Source: Myxococcales bacterium (GTDB taxonomy: Bacteria > Myxococcota_A > UBA9042 > GCA-2863065). Taken from it: a DNA stretch of 64,000 bases. Made by a program: the position numbers and the translations under genes. Positions 41,701 through 50,233 of this stretch are shown piece after piece. Location of the stretch: assembly GCA_018780435.1 (NCBI GenBank), contig JADMJS010000378.1, positions 26,511 to 90,510 of the forward strand. The letters run 5' to 3'. Positions within the stretch are counted from its first letter, which is position 1. Every line of letters begins with the position of its first letter. Under the pieces are notes generated by a model. That model worked only from the letters and a program-made list of their open reading frames with translations, was not told the origin of the DNA and did no database searches.

Positions 41701-43751
41701 GGTGCGAGCTCGCTGAGCCGTAGCCCAGTCAGCGGGCCGGGAGTTTCTTCCCCGGACTCCGGAGACACGACGACCGTGACGGCGGCGCCCAAGAAGAGGT
41801 CGCCCTGATCGTCGTCGGCGTCGTGGACTTCGATGGCCAGTGTGTTCTCGCCGGGCACGATGGCCTCCGCAGGGAGGGCGATGCCAGCGGTCACGACGGC
41901 CTCGGAGACGCTGTCGGTCGCGGGCGTGGCGTCGTCGATGAGGCCATCGGGGACATTCTGACGGTGAACCTCCTGGCCGTTCAGCCACACGATCGCGCCG
42001 TCGTCGACGCGCAGGTCGAGCCAAGCGGAGTCGATGTTCCCGACCGGGGGCGTGAACACGGTGAGGAAGCGGCTGGTGACGGGGACGGCGCCGAGCACCG
42101 TGTTGCCGGGCAAGGCGAGGATAGGCGCGACCGACCGGAACAAGACGAAGGTCTCGTCGGTGTTTGTGACGGACTTGCTCCCGAATGTATCTGGCCACAA
42201 ATAGTTCGTGTCTTTGTCTACTCCATTGGCCAGCGTGGCACCCCAAGGGCTCGACTCTCGGGCCGCCTCGGCTTCCGGTGCGGACCACAGCTCCGTGCTG
42301 TCCGCGACGAGGGTGGCGATGGCGTCGGCTGTGGGCGCCGGGCTCTGGAGAGCGCCGCCGGGGGTCGCCAAGGGGTCGCCGAGAACCCACTCGAAGGCGT
42401 CGGCACGTGTTTGCGCAATGACGCTACCGTCGCTCGAGAGCGCTTCCGCGATCACCATCTGGGGCCCGCCGTCGCTCCCCGTCGCCTCCCACGCCGCCAA
42501 GAACCAGTGGTCGTCCGGTCCAACCTCGGCCGAGAGCGCCTCGATCGAGGTCCAATCCCCGACGGCGTCACGACCCACGAGGCGCAGGTTCGTGCCGTCG
42601 TCCGACCCGACGTAGACGGCGAAGTGGTTGTCGGCCGTCACTCGGAAGGTCACGAGCTCCGGCGACGCGCTCACCAGGCCACCGGCAAAGGGCGCGGGCG
42701 CCTCGGGCCAGCTCGACGCGTCGAAGCCCGGGGCGGTCCATCCGGGCGCCGTCACGCCCGAGACGTCGTAGCGCCACTGCGCCGCTTCGGGTACGACCAC
42801 AACGACGTCGGCGAGCGGCGTGACCGGCACGTTCGCGACGCCGGGTGTGCCACCGACGGGGCCGGCGGACCACGACTCCGCGACCTCGCTGAGTGCCGTC
42901 GGGAGGCCCTTGCTGAGCGACGCCCCGGAGCCGAACGCACCGGCCGGCCACGGCTCCGCGTCTTCCCAGGCCACGACGTCCATTCGGCGCCCCACGTTGT
43001 TCAGCAATACGAGCTCCCCGTCGGCCTCGGGGAGCGCCGCGCCTGTGCTCGGGACGACGAGATACGCGCCCGGCAGGATGAGGGTCCCGTCGTCGAACGT
43101 CGTCTCGAGATCCCCCGAGATCGACCAGCCCGACAGGTCGATGGCCACCGCCATCGGGTTGTGAAGCTCCGCCCACCCGGACTGACCGAGCATGAGTTCG
43201 GTGAAGACGACGGCGCCCCCGACGCCGTCGAGGCCGCGAGACCACGTCGGATGGACGACGGAGCCGCAGAATCCGGACACGGGCAGTGGGCCGACGTCGA
43301 CGACGGTGTCAGTGGGCCCACTGTTGGCCCCATTGGCGCCCGTGTCCACGGTGGCGTCTCCCGGGGCCTCCGAGGCGTCGACGACGTCGATGGGTGGAGG
43401 CTCGACGTCGTCGTCGACGCCATCTGGCAGTGCGATGTCGTCGGGCAGTGCGATGTCGTCGGGCAGTGCGATGTCGTCGAGCTCAACGACGTCGTCCCCC
43501 TCATCGACCTCGGGCAGTGTCCAGAGGTCGAGGGGTACTTCAGCATCGTGTGCCGTGATCTCGGTGCTCGTCGACACGTCTGACGTCGACACATCTGACG
43601 GCGATACGCCACCCAACGCGTCATGCCCGGCTCCGTACAGTGCTGTGGGTAACGACGTCGTGTCGTCACAGCCGAGTGACGCTGCGACCCAACCGACGAC
43701 CGCAGCAGTGCGGCCCCGACGTCCCGAACGACTTGGCAGACTTGCAAACAT
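38724..43751 (-). CDS. Large lamin-tail / CotH lipoprotein
   Basis: 1,675 residues from ATG 43751 (ATG 43796 is also possible). A signal/lipobox (AASLGC) is followed by an acidic linker with three DDIALP units. At least three lamin-tail-like domains follow (FTELMLGQSGWAELHNPM; LSELAPAWVELVNES; ISEVMYHHAPL with WVELHNWG). A carbohydrate-binding-like sandwich (DVSLVEDP...NGTFEDLSSW) comes next, and then a C-terminal CotH domain (VGVRIKGSERGRPQ, YNDLAHLD, LMLYFPHDLDFYGG). Such proteins are exported and common in Myxococcota and Planctomycetes; the CotH part may phosphorylate extracellular proteins. The C-terminus adds an Ig-like domain. Confidence 0.92.
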   Translation of the reverse strand: MFASLPSRSGRRGRTAAVVGWVAASLGCDDTTSLPTALYGAGHDALGGVSPSDVSTSDVSTSTEITAHDAEVPLDLWTLPEVDEGDDVVELDDIALPDDIALPDDIALPDGVDDDVEPPPIDVVDASEAPGDATVDTGANGANSGPTDTVVDVGPLPVSGFCGSVVHPTWSRGLDGVGGAVVFTELMLGQSGWAELHNPMAVAIDLSGWSISGDLETTFDDGTLILPGAYLVVPSTGAALPEADGELVLLNNVGRRMDVVAWEDAEPWPAGAFGSGASLSKGLPTALSEVAESWSAGPVGGTPGVANVPVTPLADVVVVVPEAAQWRYDVSGVTAPGWTAPGFDASSWPEAPAPFAGGLVSASPELVTFRVTADNHFAVYVGSDDGTNLRLVGRDAVGDWTSIEALSAEVGPDDHWFLAAWEATGSDGGPQMVIAEALSSDGSVIAQTRADAFEWVLGDPLATPGGALQSPAPTADAIATLVADSTELWSAPEAEAARESSPWGATLANGVDKDTNYLWPDTFGSKSVTNTDETFVLFRSVAPILALPGNTVLGAVPVTSRFLTVFTPPVGNIDSAWLDLRVDDGAIVWLNGQEVHRQNVPDGLIDDATPATDSVSEAVVTAGIALPAEAIVPGENTLAIEVHDADDDQGDLFLGAAVTVVVSPESGEETPGPLTGLRLSELAPAWVELVNESAAPLDVTGVVIAISGASPITLTAAVLAPGERLVVELILPAEGRVLLYAPGQAAVLDHARLLGAPRARSAEGPWRFVDETTPGSPNTIPARPTIAISEVMYHHAPLTPEPGGPAVESKEEWVELHNWGTVDVDVGRWQLVDAIRYIIPTGTVIPAGGHLVIAEDEEALQESYPDVIILGDFKGNLGNSGEQLVLRDDCGNPIDVVPYMDGGRWAGAADGGGSSLERRDPRSDGASPESWAPSDTSASAEWVSVVIEGVVSPSAVGPDGQWEELVLGLLDDGTVLIDDVSLVEDPTESPVELIQNGTFEDLSSWRALGNHRHVSVEPDPDDPNNVVLKFTSTGPTEHMHNHLETTFAGGRSLENGQSYRLSFRARWVSGTNLLNSRLYFNRLAATTRLPVPDSQGTPGASNSSATANQGPTFRSFSHWPPVPAPGQPVTVSVDAQDPDGVASVVLWTSSHGTLPMTATSPGRYEVTLPGQTDGTIVQMVVTALDLAGAAADFPPAGIASRALFEVAAAPGTNLSDTSVGALPELRLIVTKDDDEWLFETTNLMSNDLVRATVIVDRREVFHDVGVRIKGSERGRPQSNRVGFAVRFDPAQRFRGVYDGLNVDRSEGVGFGQREMLMGVVMARAGSVSTEYNDLAHLDAPRAEHTGPVELQLARFGDVLLENQFDSGGDGMLYEYELIYYPTTTDDGTAEGKKKPQPDVVVGTSIKDLGDDPERYRQNFILKNNRWRDDYGPLMTFAKVFGQKSPAFEEGVESVIDVRQWLRAFAFATLSGAVDNYASGAQHNGAFYQRPDDGLMLYFPHDLDFYGGSTESPIVNNNDLAKLVNVPAWKRLYFAELMAITDGAYSADYMGFWCEHLGTLLPAQDFEAHCQFIAARSAWVRAQVVAQVPQVPFAVTGPTGDVPVGLVTITGTAWLDVDAIVQTAPIDVEWPTPATWETTTDIVCGPNVLQFDALNRDGVSVGTTSVTLTGVGPSCP
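43426..43479. repeat. Three 18-bp tandem repeats in lamin-tail gene
   Basis: GGCAGTGCGATGTCGTCG occurs three times in perfect tandem, encoding DDIALP on the minus strand in the acidic linker. It is a coding minisatellite likely to vary in copy number. Confidence 0.9.
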
Positions 43752-43862
43752 GGACGACGTGGCCCCCGTGCACGATGGCTCGCGCGACGGCAGCATACGC
43801 CACTTTTGGTCGAGGTCGCGCTGCCGGCGGCGTCGCCTCCTTGCTTCAATAGTTCCTCGTAA

Positions 43863-44114
43863 ATGGAGCACGCCATGTTCAAAATACGAGGATGTTGGCT
43901 CGACCTCCTGATCGTCGACGGTAACAGCCGCCTCGGGTTCGAGTTCAAGGCGAGCGAATCCCCTCGGACAACCAAGTCAATGTACATCGTGCGCAAGGAC
44001 CTTCGTCTCACGCACCTAGCGGTCGTCTACCCCGGCGTCCATCGCTATCCGCTCGCGGACGGTATCGAGGCGATGCCCTTAGAGCTCATAGCCACTACGG
44101 CTCGCCCACCTTGA
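43863..44114 (+). pseudogene. Fragment of a DUF4143-type ATPase
   Basis: Residues from CWLDLLIVDGNSRLGFEFKAS through DLRLTHLAVVYPGVHRYPLADGIEAMPLELI match the C-terminal nuclease-like end of DUF4143 AAA ATPases, which are normally about 400 residues. Nothing of the ATPase part is present. It is a remnant overlapping the 3' end of the kinase gene by 20 bases. Confidence 0.7.
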
Positions 44115-45900
44115 AGCCGAGCACGTCGACCTCGACGGAGGCAATCGCCTTCTCCAAGGACAGCACGTTGCACGCGCGTCGGGCGGGCGCCTGGTCGCCC
44201 TGCCGCAGCGCCGTGCTCCCGGTCGCGATGTAGTAGCCCGGCGTCGTGCGGCAGAGTGTCTGCCCTTCCTTGCCGACCAGGCGGGCGGTGTAGTCGATGA
44301 GATGAAGAGGCTGCGGCCCATCGTTGATGAAGACGAGGTCGACCCAGACTTCGTTGTAGCGCCCACTCCCCACGCGGCGGAGGACGGCCCGGAGTGGCGG
44401 TGGGGAGGCGATCTTCCAGCGAACGACGACGTCGCTCGACAGCACGCCACCGCTTGGCTCGGGAATTCCGATGCTCTCGGCCCGCACCGGCAGGCGCTCC
44501 GCCGTGACCGCCAGCTCGATACGGCCGACGACGCCCGCGACGGTCTTGAAGAGGTCGACTGAGAGCGGACAGAAGTCGCCTTTTCGGAGGGCAGCACCGA
44601 AACACTCGCTGCGTAGGTCGGTGGCGTCGACTTCGGTCCCGTCGGGCCGTCGCAGCGTCGCCCGGACCTTCAATCGGTGGAGCTCTTCATCGCCGTCATA
44701 GTCGAGGCGGCCGTGGTAGACGAGGCTCGCGTCCGCCATGCCGAGCGCGATGATGTGGGCGTATTGCGTGGTGACCGTGATGCCGGGTGGCCCCCCGTCG
44801 AGGAGGACGACGGGGATCCGGCCGCCCGTCTCGGCGCCGGGTACCACGGGCCCGGAGCGCGCACCGAGCGCGATGAGGCCGGTGTCGCTCCGGACTTCGA
44901 CGTCGGTGGCCGAGGCGCCACGATCGGCGGATCGGAGCCCAACGCCGATGACGATGACGACCGCGGCGCCGAGACCGAACCATCCCCAGCGTACGCCGCG
45001 CTTTGGCGTCCGGGCGTCGCGACCGATGGCCGCGACCGCACGGTCGAGGGGCGGGCTGATTCGAGCGCTGTCCACGGTCTTGCTGGTCGCGAGCGCGCCT
45101 TTGAGCCGCTCGAGCGCCGTGCGTGCGTCGGGGACACGATCTTCGACCATAGGCGCGACCATCTGATCGAGCCAGTCGCAGAGGGGCCCACCGAGAGAGA
45201 CGGCGTGCCGAAACGTGATGCGCATCCGTTCGAGCGGCAGGGCCATGGGACAATGTCCGGACGCGAGGTGGATGAGCGTCGCGCCGAGCGCGTAGAGGTC
45301 GCTCGCCGGGGTGGCGCGGCCCGAGAGCTGCTCGGGCGGCATGTAGCCGTGGGTCCCAATGACCGTGGATCCACCGAGCGGGCTGGCCGGCAGCGCCGAC
45401 TGAACGGCGCCGAAGTCGATGAGCCAAAGGCGCCCGTCCGGGCTGAGGATGAGGTTCGACGGCTTCAGATCGCGATGCACGACCGCGGGGATACGCGTGT
45501 GGAGGTAGTCGAGGATCCCGAGCGCTTGTCCTGCGAGGTCGCACAAGGCCGCTTCGTCCCAACGTGACCCGCTCGCGACGCGTTCGGACAGGTTCAGGCC
45601 TTCGACGTAGGTCTGGACGATGACGTAGGTCTGATCACCGTGTTCGCCTTCTTCGTGGAAGGCGTCGACTACTTTGGGGATGGCCGGGTGGTCGAGGGTG
45701 CGCAGCACCTCGGCTTCGCGCTCCCAGAGTTCGAGGTCCTTGAGCGAGGCCGCGCGCAAGAGCGTCGTGAGCTTGAGCGCCACGCGCGCACCGGTGGTGG
45801 TGTCGGTGGCGAGCCAAGTCTCGGCCTGAGCGCCTCCCCCGAGGCGGCGAACCAATGAATACCGTGGGTTGCGAATGCGCGGCGGCGCGCTCGACGTCAC
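44095..45900 (-). CDS. Membrane Ser/Thr protein kinase
   Basis: 601 residues from GTG 45900, overlapping the upstream stop by 4 bases (GTGA). The kinase domain is at about 10-280 with a glycine-loop variant LGGGAQAETW, VALKL (Lys), the HRDLKPSN catalytic loop (near residue 141), DFG and a PPEQLSGRA activation segment; all key residues are present. One membrane helix (GLGAAVVIVIGVGL, about 305-320) leads to an extracytoplasmic beta-rich domain with several paired cysteines. It is the third gene of the DUF1501 unit. Confidence 0.9.
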   Translation of the reverse strand: MTSSAPPRIRNPRYSLVRRLGGGAQAETWLATDTTTGARVALKLTTLLRAASLKDLELWEREAEVLRTLDHPAIPKVVDAFHEEGEHGDQTYVIVQTYVEGLNLSERVASGSRWDEAALCDLAGQALGILDYLHTRIPAVVHRDLKPSNLILSPDGRLWLIDFGAVQSALPASPLGGSTVIGTHGYMPPEQLSGRATPASDLYALGATLIHLASGHCPMALPLERMRITFRHAVSLGGPLCDWLDQMVAPMVEDRVPDARTALERLKGALATSKTVDSARISPPLDRAVAAIGRDARTPKRGVRWGWFGLGAAVVIVIGVGLRSADRGASATDVEVRSDTGLIALGARSGPVVPGAETGGRIPVVLLDGGPPGITVTTQYAHIIALGMADASLVYHGRLDYDGDEELHRLKVRATLRRPDGTEVDATDLRSECFGAALRKGDFCPLSVDLFKTVAGVVGRIELAVTAERLPVRAESIGIPEPSGGVLSSDVVVRWKIASPPPLRAVLRRVGSGRYNEVWVDLVFINDGPQPLHLIDYTARLVGKEGQTLCRTTPGYYIATGSTALRQGDQAPARRACNVLSLEKAIASVEVDVLGFKVGEP

Positions 45901-47927
45901 GGTGGGCAGCTCGCGAGGGGCTTCCCCTCCGCCGAGAACAGCGGTCGCCAGCGCGCGCACCAAGCGGCGCGGTCCGCCCCGGAGGGCGCCCAGGGCGGCG
46001 GAAGCGCCGCGCGGTCGAGCGTGGGGGCGCCTTCGAGGTGCAGATCGGCCGCGCGGAGTAGCGCGACGCAGAGCCGACGCAGGCCAGGTTCGTGCGCGCC
46101 GGGCGTCGACGAGAGCGGGGCGCCGAGCAAGGGCGCCATCAAGGCGAGCTCTTCGTCGTCGACGACGGGATCGGCGAGGAGCCGGTCCTTCAGCGCGATG
46201 ACGGCGTCGCGCAGCGTAGGCGCTTCGGCGACGAGCGTGGTGATGAAGTCGGGCGCGAGGTCTCCCGCCGGGGCATCCGGAGGCGTACAGGTGCCCATCG
46301 CGTGCTCCCAGGCGAGCGCTTCTTGGAGGCTGGCGCCGCGGAAGCCGAGCTCGGCGTCGGTCACGAAGGTCCCGATGTCGCGCATTAGGATGAACGACGG
46401 GGACACGGTGAAGCCCTCGAACTGCTTCACGGGGTCGAACTCGAACTCATGCGTCGGGAGCGGCCAGCCGAGCGCGAGGTGCACTGATCGCAGGAGGATG
46501 ATGGGCGGCACACGGACGACGGCGTCCCCGGCGCTGTTGGGCCTGAGAGACGGGTCCTCTTCGGCGGGCGTGAAGGGATCGAAGACGGCGGGGAGGGTGT
46601 AGACGGCGTCGCCGCAGTCGGCCGGGGCGCCGAGATTCACGAGCGGATGCTGGAGGATGGCTTTGACCAGCGCGCGTAGTGAGAAGCCGCTCTCCGAGAA
46701 GGTACGGGCGAAGGACTCGATGAGATCGCGCTGGGCCTTGTTGCGAGGGAACGCGTGGGCCACCGTGAGGCGGCGTCCGGTGATGTGCTCGAAGACCCGT
46801 TCCGAGAACGCCGCCGAGATGAGCCACGCCGTCGCGAGCGAGCCCTCCACGGCGAGATCCGGCCCCCGCTCGAGCCCTCTCTCGCGAAGCGCGGCGAAGC
46901 CCTGGCGCATGACGGCTTCGAGGTCGTAGAGCGACGCCGTCTTGCCGAAACCCTTGACGAAGAAGCCGTCGGAGCCGGCTGGGTCGGTCTCGATCTCTCC
47001 GGGCTTCGCGAACTGCCCGCACGCTTTGCTGAGGCCCCAAGGGCTCACGCCGTCTCCGTTCTGCCAGAAGGCTTTGTTGGGCGCGTCAGCGACGAACTTG
47101 AAGATCTTCACGCCGTTGATTCGGAAGAGGGCGTCGAAGTCGGCGACCGCCCGACCGACCGGCGCTTCGAAGAGGGCGCGTTCAAAGTGCCCCGGGATCT
47201 CCCACGTGCGGTCCTTGGCCGGGTCGTCGGAGCCCGTGATCGAGTACTCGGAGTTGTGACACTGCATGCAGTCGAGGCGCCGGTTCAAGTAGGCGCGCTC
47301 GAAGACGGACGCGTTGATGCGCCGGTTGTCGATCTCGTCGTTGACGTCTTCGACCTCGAAGAAGGTGGTTCCGGCGCGCATGAAGGGCTCGACCCGAAGC
47401 AGCGGCGTCATGTCGTCAAGGACGAGCGTCGAGCGGATGACGTCGCGGGTTGCGAAGGGGGTCGCCGCGCCATCGCGGGTGAAGGTGGCCTCGGGGCCGT
47501 TCTCGAGCAGGAACTCCGCGAGCTCGGGTCCGTCTTCGGACAGTAGCTGCGTCCCGCGACAACCTACGGGGCCCATCCGTGGGATGATGAGCACGTCCCG
47601 AAGCGCTTGCTCCCAGGTGTCGATGAATTCGGGCGTCTCCATGAGGGCGTCGAGCCAGCGATCCGGGCCGACCTCACGGTAGAGGTCGAGCAAGACCTGA
47701 AGTTCGGCCGTGCCGAGCACGCGGCGCCCGAGGAGGTGGGTCACGGCGCGGCGGACGAAGGCTTCGTCGCTCCCGACGCACACGGTCGCGCCTTCGAGCC
47801 CGGCTTCGGCCCTCGTGGTGACGGTGACGCTGCCGCCGTACGATGGCGCGACCGTCTCGGAACAGCCGAGCAGGACGCACAAACTGTATAGGACCAGTTC
47901 CAGTGGGCGGCGGACATTGCTCGTCAT
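45897..47927 (-). CDS. PSD1/DUF1549-like secreted protein with CxxCH motif
   Basis: 676 residues from ATG 47927 (ATGA overlap with the DUF1501 gene). The signal/lipobox is VLLGC. The domain starting VRRAVTHLLGRRVL, with LDCMQCHNSEYSI (c-type haem-like CxxCH) and long helical segments (YLNRRLDCMQCH; ALRERGLERGPDLAV; AQRDLIESFARTFSESGFS; LRALVKAILQHPLVN), follows the DUF1549/DUF1588 pattern of cytochrome-like proteins that pair with DUF1501 proteins. It is exported, and the substrate is unknown. Confidence 0.85.
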   Translation of the reverse strand: MTSNVRRPLELVLYSLCVLLGCSETVAPSYGGSVTVTTRAEAGLEGATVCVGSDEAFVRRAVTHLLGRRVLGTAELQVLLDLYREVGPDRWLDALMETPEFIDTWEQALRDVLIIPRMGPVGCRGTQLLSEDGPELAEFLLENGPEATFTRDGAATPFATRDVIRSTLVLDDMTPLLRVEPFMRAGTTFFEVEDVNDEIDNRRINASVFERAYLNRRLDCMQCHNSEYSITGSDDPAKDRTWEIPGHFERALFEAPVGRAVADFDALFRINGVKIFKFVADAPNKAFWQNGDGVSPWGLSKACGQFAKPGEIETDPAGSDGFFVKGFGKTASLYDLEAVMRQGFAALRERGLERGPDLAVEGSLATAWLISAAFSERVFEHITGRRLTVAHAFPRNKAQRDLIESFARTFSESGFSLRALVKAILQHPLVNLGAPADCGDAVYTLPAVFDPFTPAEEDPSLRPNSAGDAVVRVPPIILLRSVHLALGWPLPTHEFEFDPVKQFEGFTVSPSFILMRDIGTFVTDAELGFRGASLQEALAWEHAMGTCTPPDAPAGDLAPDFITTLVAEAPTLRDAVIALKDRLLADPVVDDEELALMAPLLGAPLSSTPGAHEPGLRRLCVALLRAADLHLEGAPTLDRAALPPPWAPSGADRAAWCARWRPLFSAEGKPLASCPP

Positions 47928-49501
47928 GTGGCATACCCGAGGACGTGCTCCCGCAGCCACACGGCCGCGTCACGCTCGGATGAGGTGACTCGGCCGTCGC
48001 CGACGGCGAAGGACTCGGGCGAGAAGGGCCAGATCCCCTGCCCGAGGAGTAGCGCGGCCTTCAGCTCAGATGGGGTAATAGACTCCGTCGCGTAGCCGTC
48101 CTCGCCGATAGCGCCGACCACCTTGGCGCGGTCGGGGTCGACGAAACCCCCAATCCCGACGACCACATAGCCCCACGGCCAGTGGTTGGTCCCGCCTCCC
48201 ATCGGGTTTCGCACCGTGAACTCGCGCGATGGCGAGCGGCCGAACTCGGTGTTCAGGAGGATGAAGTGTTTGTCGAGGTCGAGCTTGCGAGGGTCGTTCT
48301 CGCCGGGCTCGTTGATGTTCCGGGCGAGCTCTCGGAAGGTGTGGATGGCGTTGGTGCCCTGCATGTCGACGTGGGCAGCGTGGCTGTCGTAGCCCTGCCC
48401 CGCCGGGTCCGAGAACAGCCCGCCGTCCATGATGGTGACGTGTCTCGCTGGGGCGATGGTGTTGGTCAGGAGGTGCGTGCCGAGCCGAATGGCGGGGGTG
48501 GTCTCGTCGAGGAAGGTCGCGCCGGGCGCGCTTCCGTTGCCGTAGGCGCACGACTCGATCTCATTGAGTGCGAAGAGACTGGGGTCGAGGATTTGGGCGA
48601 GCGTGCCGACCCGCGACATCGCCGATTGTGCGAACGCGAAGTCGTCGAAGCCGGGCGAGCGGATACGCTCACCCCTCTGCTTGAGCCGGTCCTCGTAGCG
48701 GCGGGCGTAGAGGTCGACGAGCGCGTCCATCGAACCGGCGTGCTCCGCCGTCTTCGTGCGGTAGATGTGCTCGACGAGCCGCATATCCCGCCCGAGCTGA
48801 ATCCCGAGCGGCCGAGCGCTCGAACGGTGTTGCCCGATGGCGGCCGCGGCGCCGTGGTTGCCGGCGAAGTTCGCGTGGCTCATGAAGAGTGCGTAGGCGG
48901 CGGGCGCGTCGCTCGCCGAGAGGCCGTTCTCGTGTACCCAGCGCTGCACGTGGGCGCCGGTCCCGGCGAGGCGGGGGCTGCCGACCTTCTGGCCGGTGAG
49001 CCCATAGGCGATGCCACTGGGGTGGGGCTCGACCTCGTGCCGCATCACCCAGATCCGCATGCGCGAGAGGATGTCGGGCCGGTCCCGCAGCGGGTACGCG
49101 TAGGGGCCGAGGTTGACCGTCGTCCCGGCCGAGTCGGCACCGAAGGGGACGAAGGAGGGCCGGTCGCCAAAGCCGCACCCCTTCAGGAACTGCGAGGTGC
49201 TGAGGCGCGGATCCCGGTCGAAGGCCCACCACTGGGTCTCCTGGTACGGGCCACCGGTGTCTGGCTTGCCGAACTCCGGGACGACATAAAACGTCTCCCA
49301 CGGCGACAGGCCGCCCATCAGGAAAAGTTCCAGCACGCCGGTCGGCGTCCGGCCCGGGTCGAGCAACGTAAACTGGTTCTGCGGGTGAACTTTGCCCCAG
49401 GGCATGGACGAGACCGGAGCGCCGACCGGGCCGGGCTTCGCGCACGCCACTGCCGCCATCGTGCCGAGACCCTTCAAGAATTGCCGGCGATCCGAGCGCA
49501 A
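47924..49501 (-). CDS. DUF1501-like TAT-exported protein
   Basis: 525 residues from TTG 49501 with GGAGG six bases before it. The twin-arginine signal SDRRQFLKGLGTMAAVACA opens the protein. The fold is the alkaline-phosphatase-like DUF1501 type: ELFLMGGLSPWETF near the N-terminus, MRIWVMRHEVEPHPSG, MSHANFAGNHGAAAAI, VTIMDGGLFSDPAGQGYDSH, ILLNTEFGRSP and MGGGTNHWPWG. Members are exported and are found with DUF1549-type partners in Planctomycetes and Myxococcota. The biochemical role is unknown. Confidence 0.9.
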   Translation of the reverse strand: MRSDRRQFLKGLGTMAAVACAKPGPVGAPVSSMPWGKVHPQNQFTLLDPGRTPTGVLELFLMGGLSPWETFYVVPEFGKPDTGGPYQETQWWAFDRDPRLSTSQFLKGCGFGDRPSFVPFGADSAGTTVNLGPYAYPLRDRPDILSRMRIWVMRHEVEPHPSGIAYGLTGQKVGSPRLAGTGAHVQRWVHENGLSASDAPAAYALFMSHANFAGNHGAAAAIGQHRSSARPLGIQLGRDMRLVEHIYRTKTAEHAGSMDALVDLYARRYEDRLKQRGERIRSPGFDDFAFAQSAMSRVGTLAQILDPSLFALNEIESCAYGNGSAPGATFLDETTPAIRLGTHLLTNTIAPARHVTIMDGGLFSDPAGQGYDSHAAHVDMQGTNAIHTFRELARNINEPGENDPRKLDLDKHFILLNTEFGRSPSREFTVRNPMGGGTNHWPWGYVVVGIGGFVDPDRAKVVGAIGEDGYATESITPSELKAALLLGQGIWPFSPESFAVGDGRVTSSERDAAVWLREHVLGYAT

Positions 49502-49541
49502 TCGAGCCTCCGGGCCCTGGGGCCGTCGTCGAGCGGAGAGG

Positions 49542-50201
49542 TTACAGGACGGGTCGCCGCGCTTCCACAAGGAGATCAAGTGGCGGCCCCGGCGACACCA
49601 GCCCAACCCGATGGGCTAGGTGGACGAGCTCGACGTTCGTCCGCACGGCGAGCTTGCCGCGAATGCGTGAGAGGTGGTTCGAGATGGTGCAGGAGTTCAC
49701 GTCGAGCTCGGCTGCGATCTCGGTGACGGTCACGCCGCTCACGTAGCGCACCAGAATCTGGTGCTCTCGCGGCGACAAGGTCGACAGCGGGTCACCGTCG
49801 CCCCCGCTCGGCGGCGCCGGGGCCAACATGAGCGCGAGTCGGTCGCGTCCGATCTTCAGCAGGACATCGACGAGCTCGCGTGTCGGCCGACTCTTCGGGA
49901 CGTAGGCGGCGGCGCCCGCGAGGAGGAGCGGTCGCTCGTATTGTTCGGGCGGGTGCATCGACAAGATGACGACCGGTAGGCCCGGGTGGCTCTCTTGCAG
50001 ACGCCGGAGGACCTCTGCGCCTTGGACCTTCGGGAGGGACAGGTCCAAGATGAGGACGTCGGCCTCGTCGAGACAAGCCGCGTCGAGCACCTGACGCCCC
50101 GTGGTCGCTTCACCGATGACCTCGAAGTGCCCGCTCGCTTCGAGGACGGCGCGGAGCCCTTCGCGGACGAGGTCGTGGTCATCGGCGATGAAGACGCGCA
50201 T
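49542..50201 (-). CDS. NarL/FixJ-type response regulator
   Basis: 219 residues from ATG 50201. The receiver has IADDHDLVREGLR, the phospho-Asp in VLILDLSLPKV, and VPKSRPTRELVD. The LuxR-type HTH is at about 145-205 (LSPREHQILVRYVSGVTVTEIAAELDVNSCTISNHLSRI). It is downstream of its probable kinase on the same strand, and immediately upstream of the DUF1501 operon (41 bases), which it may control. Confidence 0.93.
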   Translation of the reverse strand: MRVFIADDHDLVREGLRAVLEASGHFEVIGEATTGRQVLDAACLDEADVLILDLSLPKVQGAEVLRRLQESHPGLPVVILSMHPPEQYERPLLLAGAAAYVPKSRPTRELVDVLLKIGRDRLALMLAPAPPSGGDGDPLSTLSPREHQILVRYVSGVTVTEIAAELDVNSCTISNHLSRIRGKLAVRTNVELVHLAHRVGLVSPGPPLDLLVEARRPVL

Positions 50202-50233
50202 GAGTAGAGAGTGCGCCCGAAGGGCAGAGGGGA

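Noticed and set aside
38724..43751. Large antisense frames on the + strand (for example 41823-43583)
   Set aside because: The minus-strand frame has a lipobox, lamin-tail and CotH motifs from end to end, so the + frames are GC-driven shadows.
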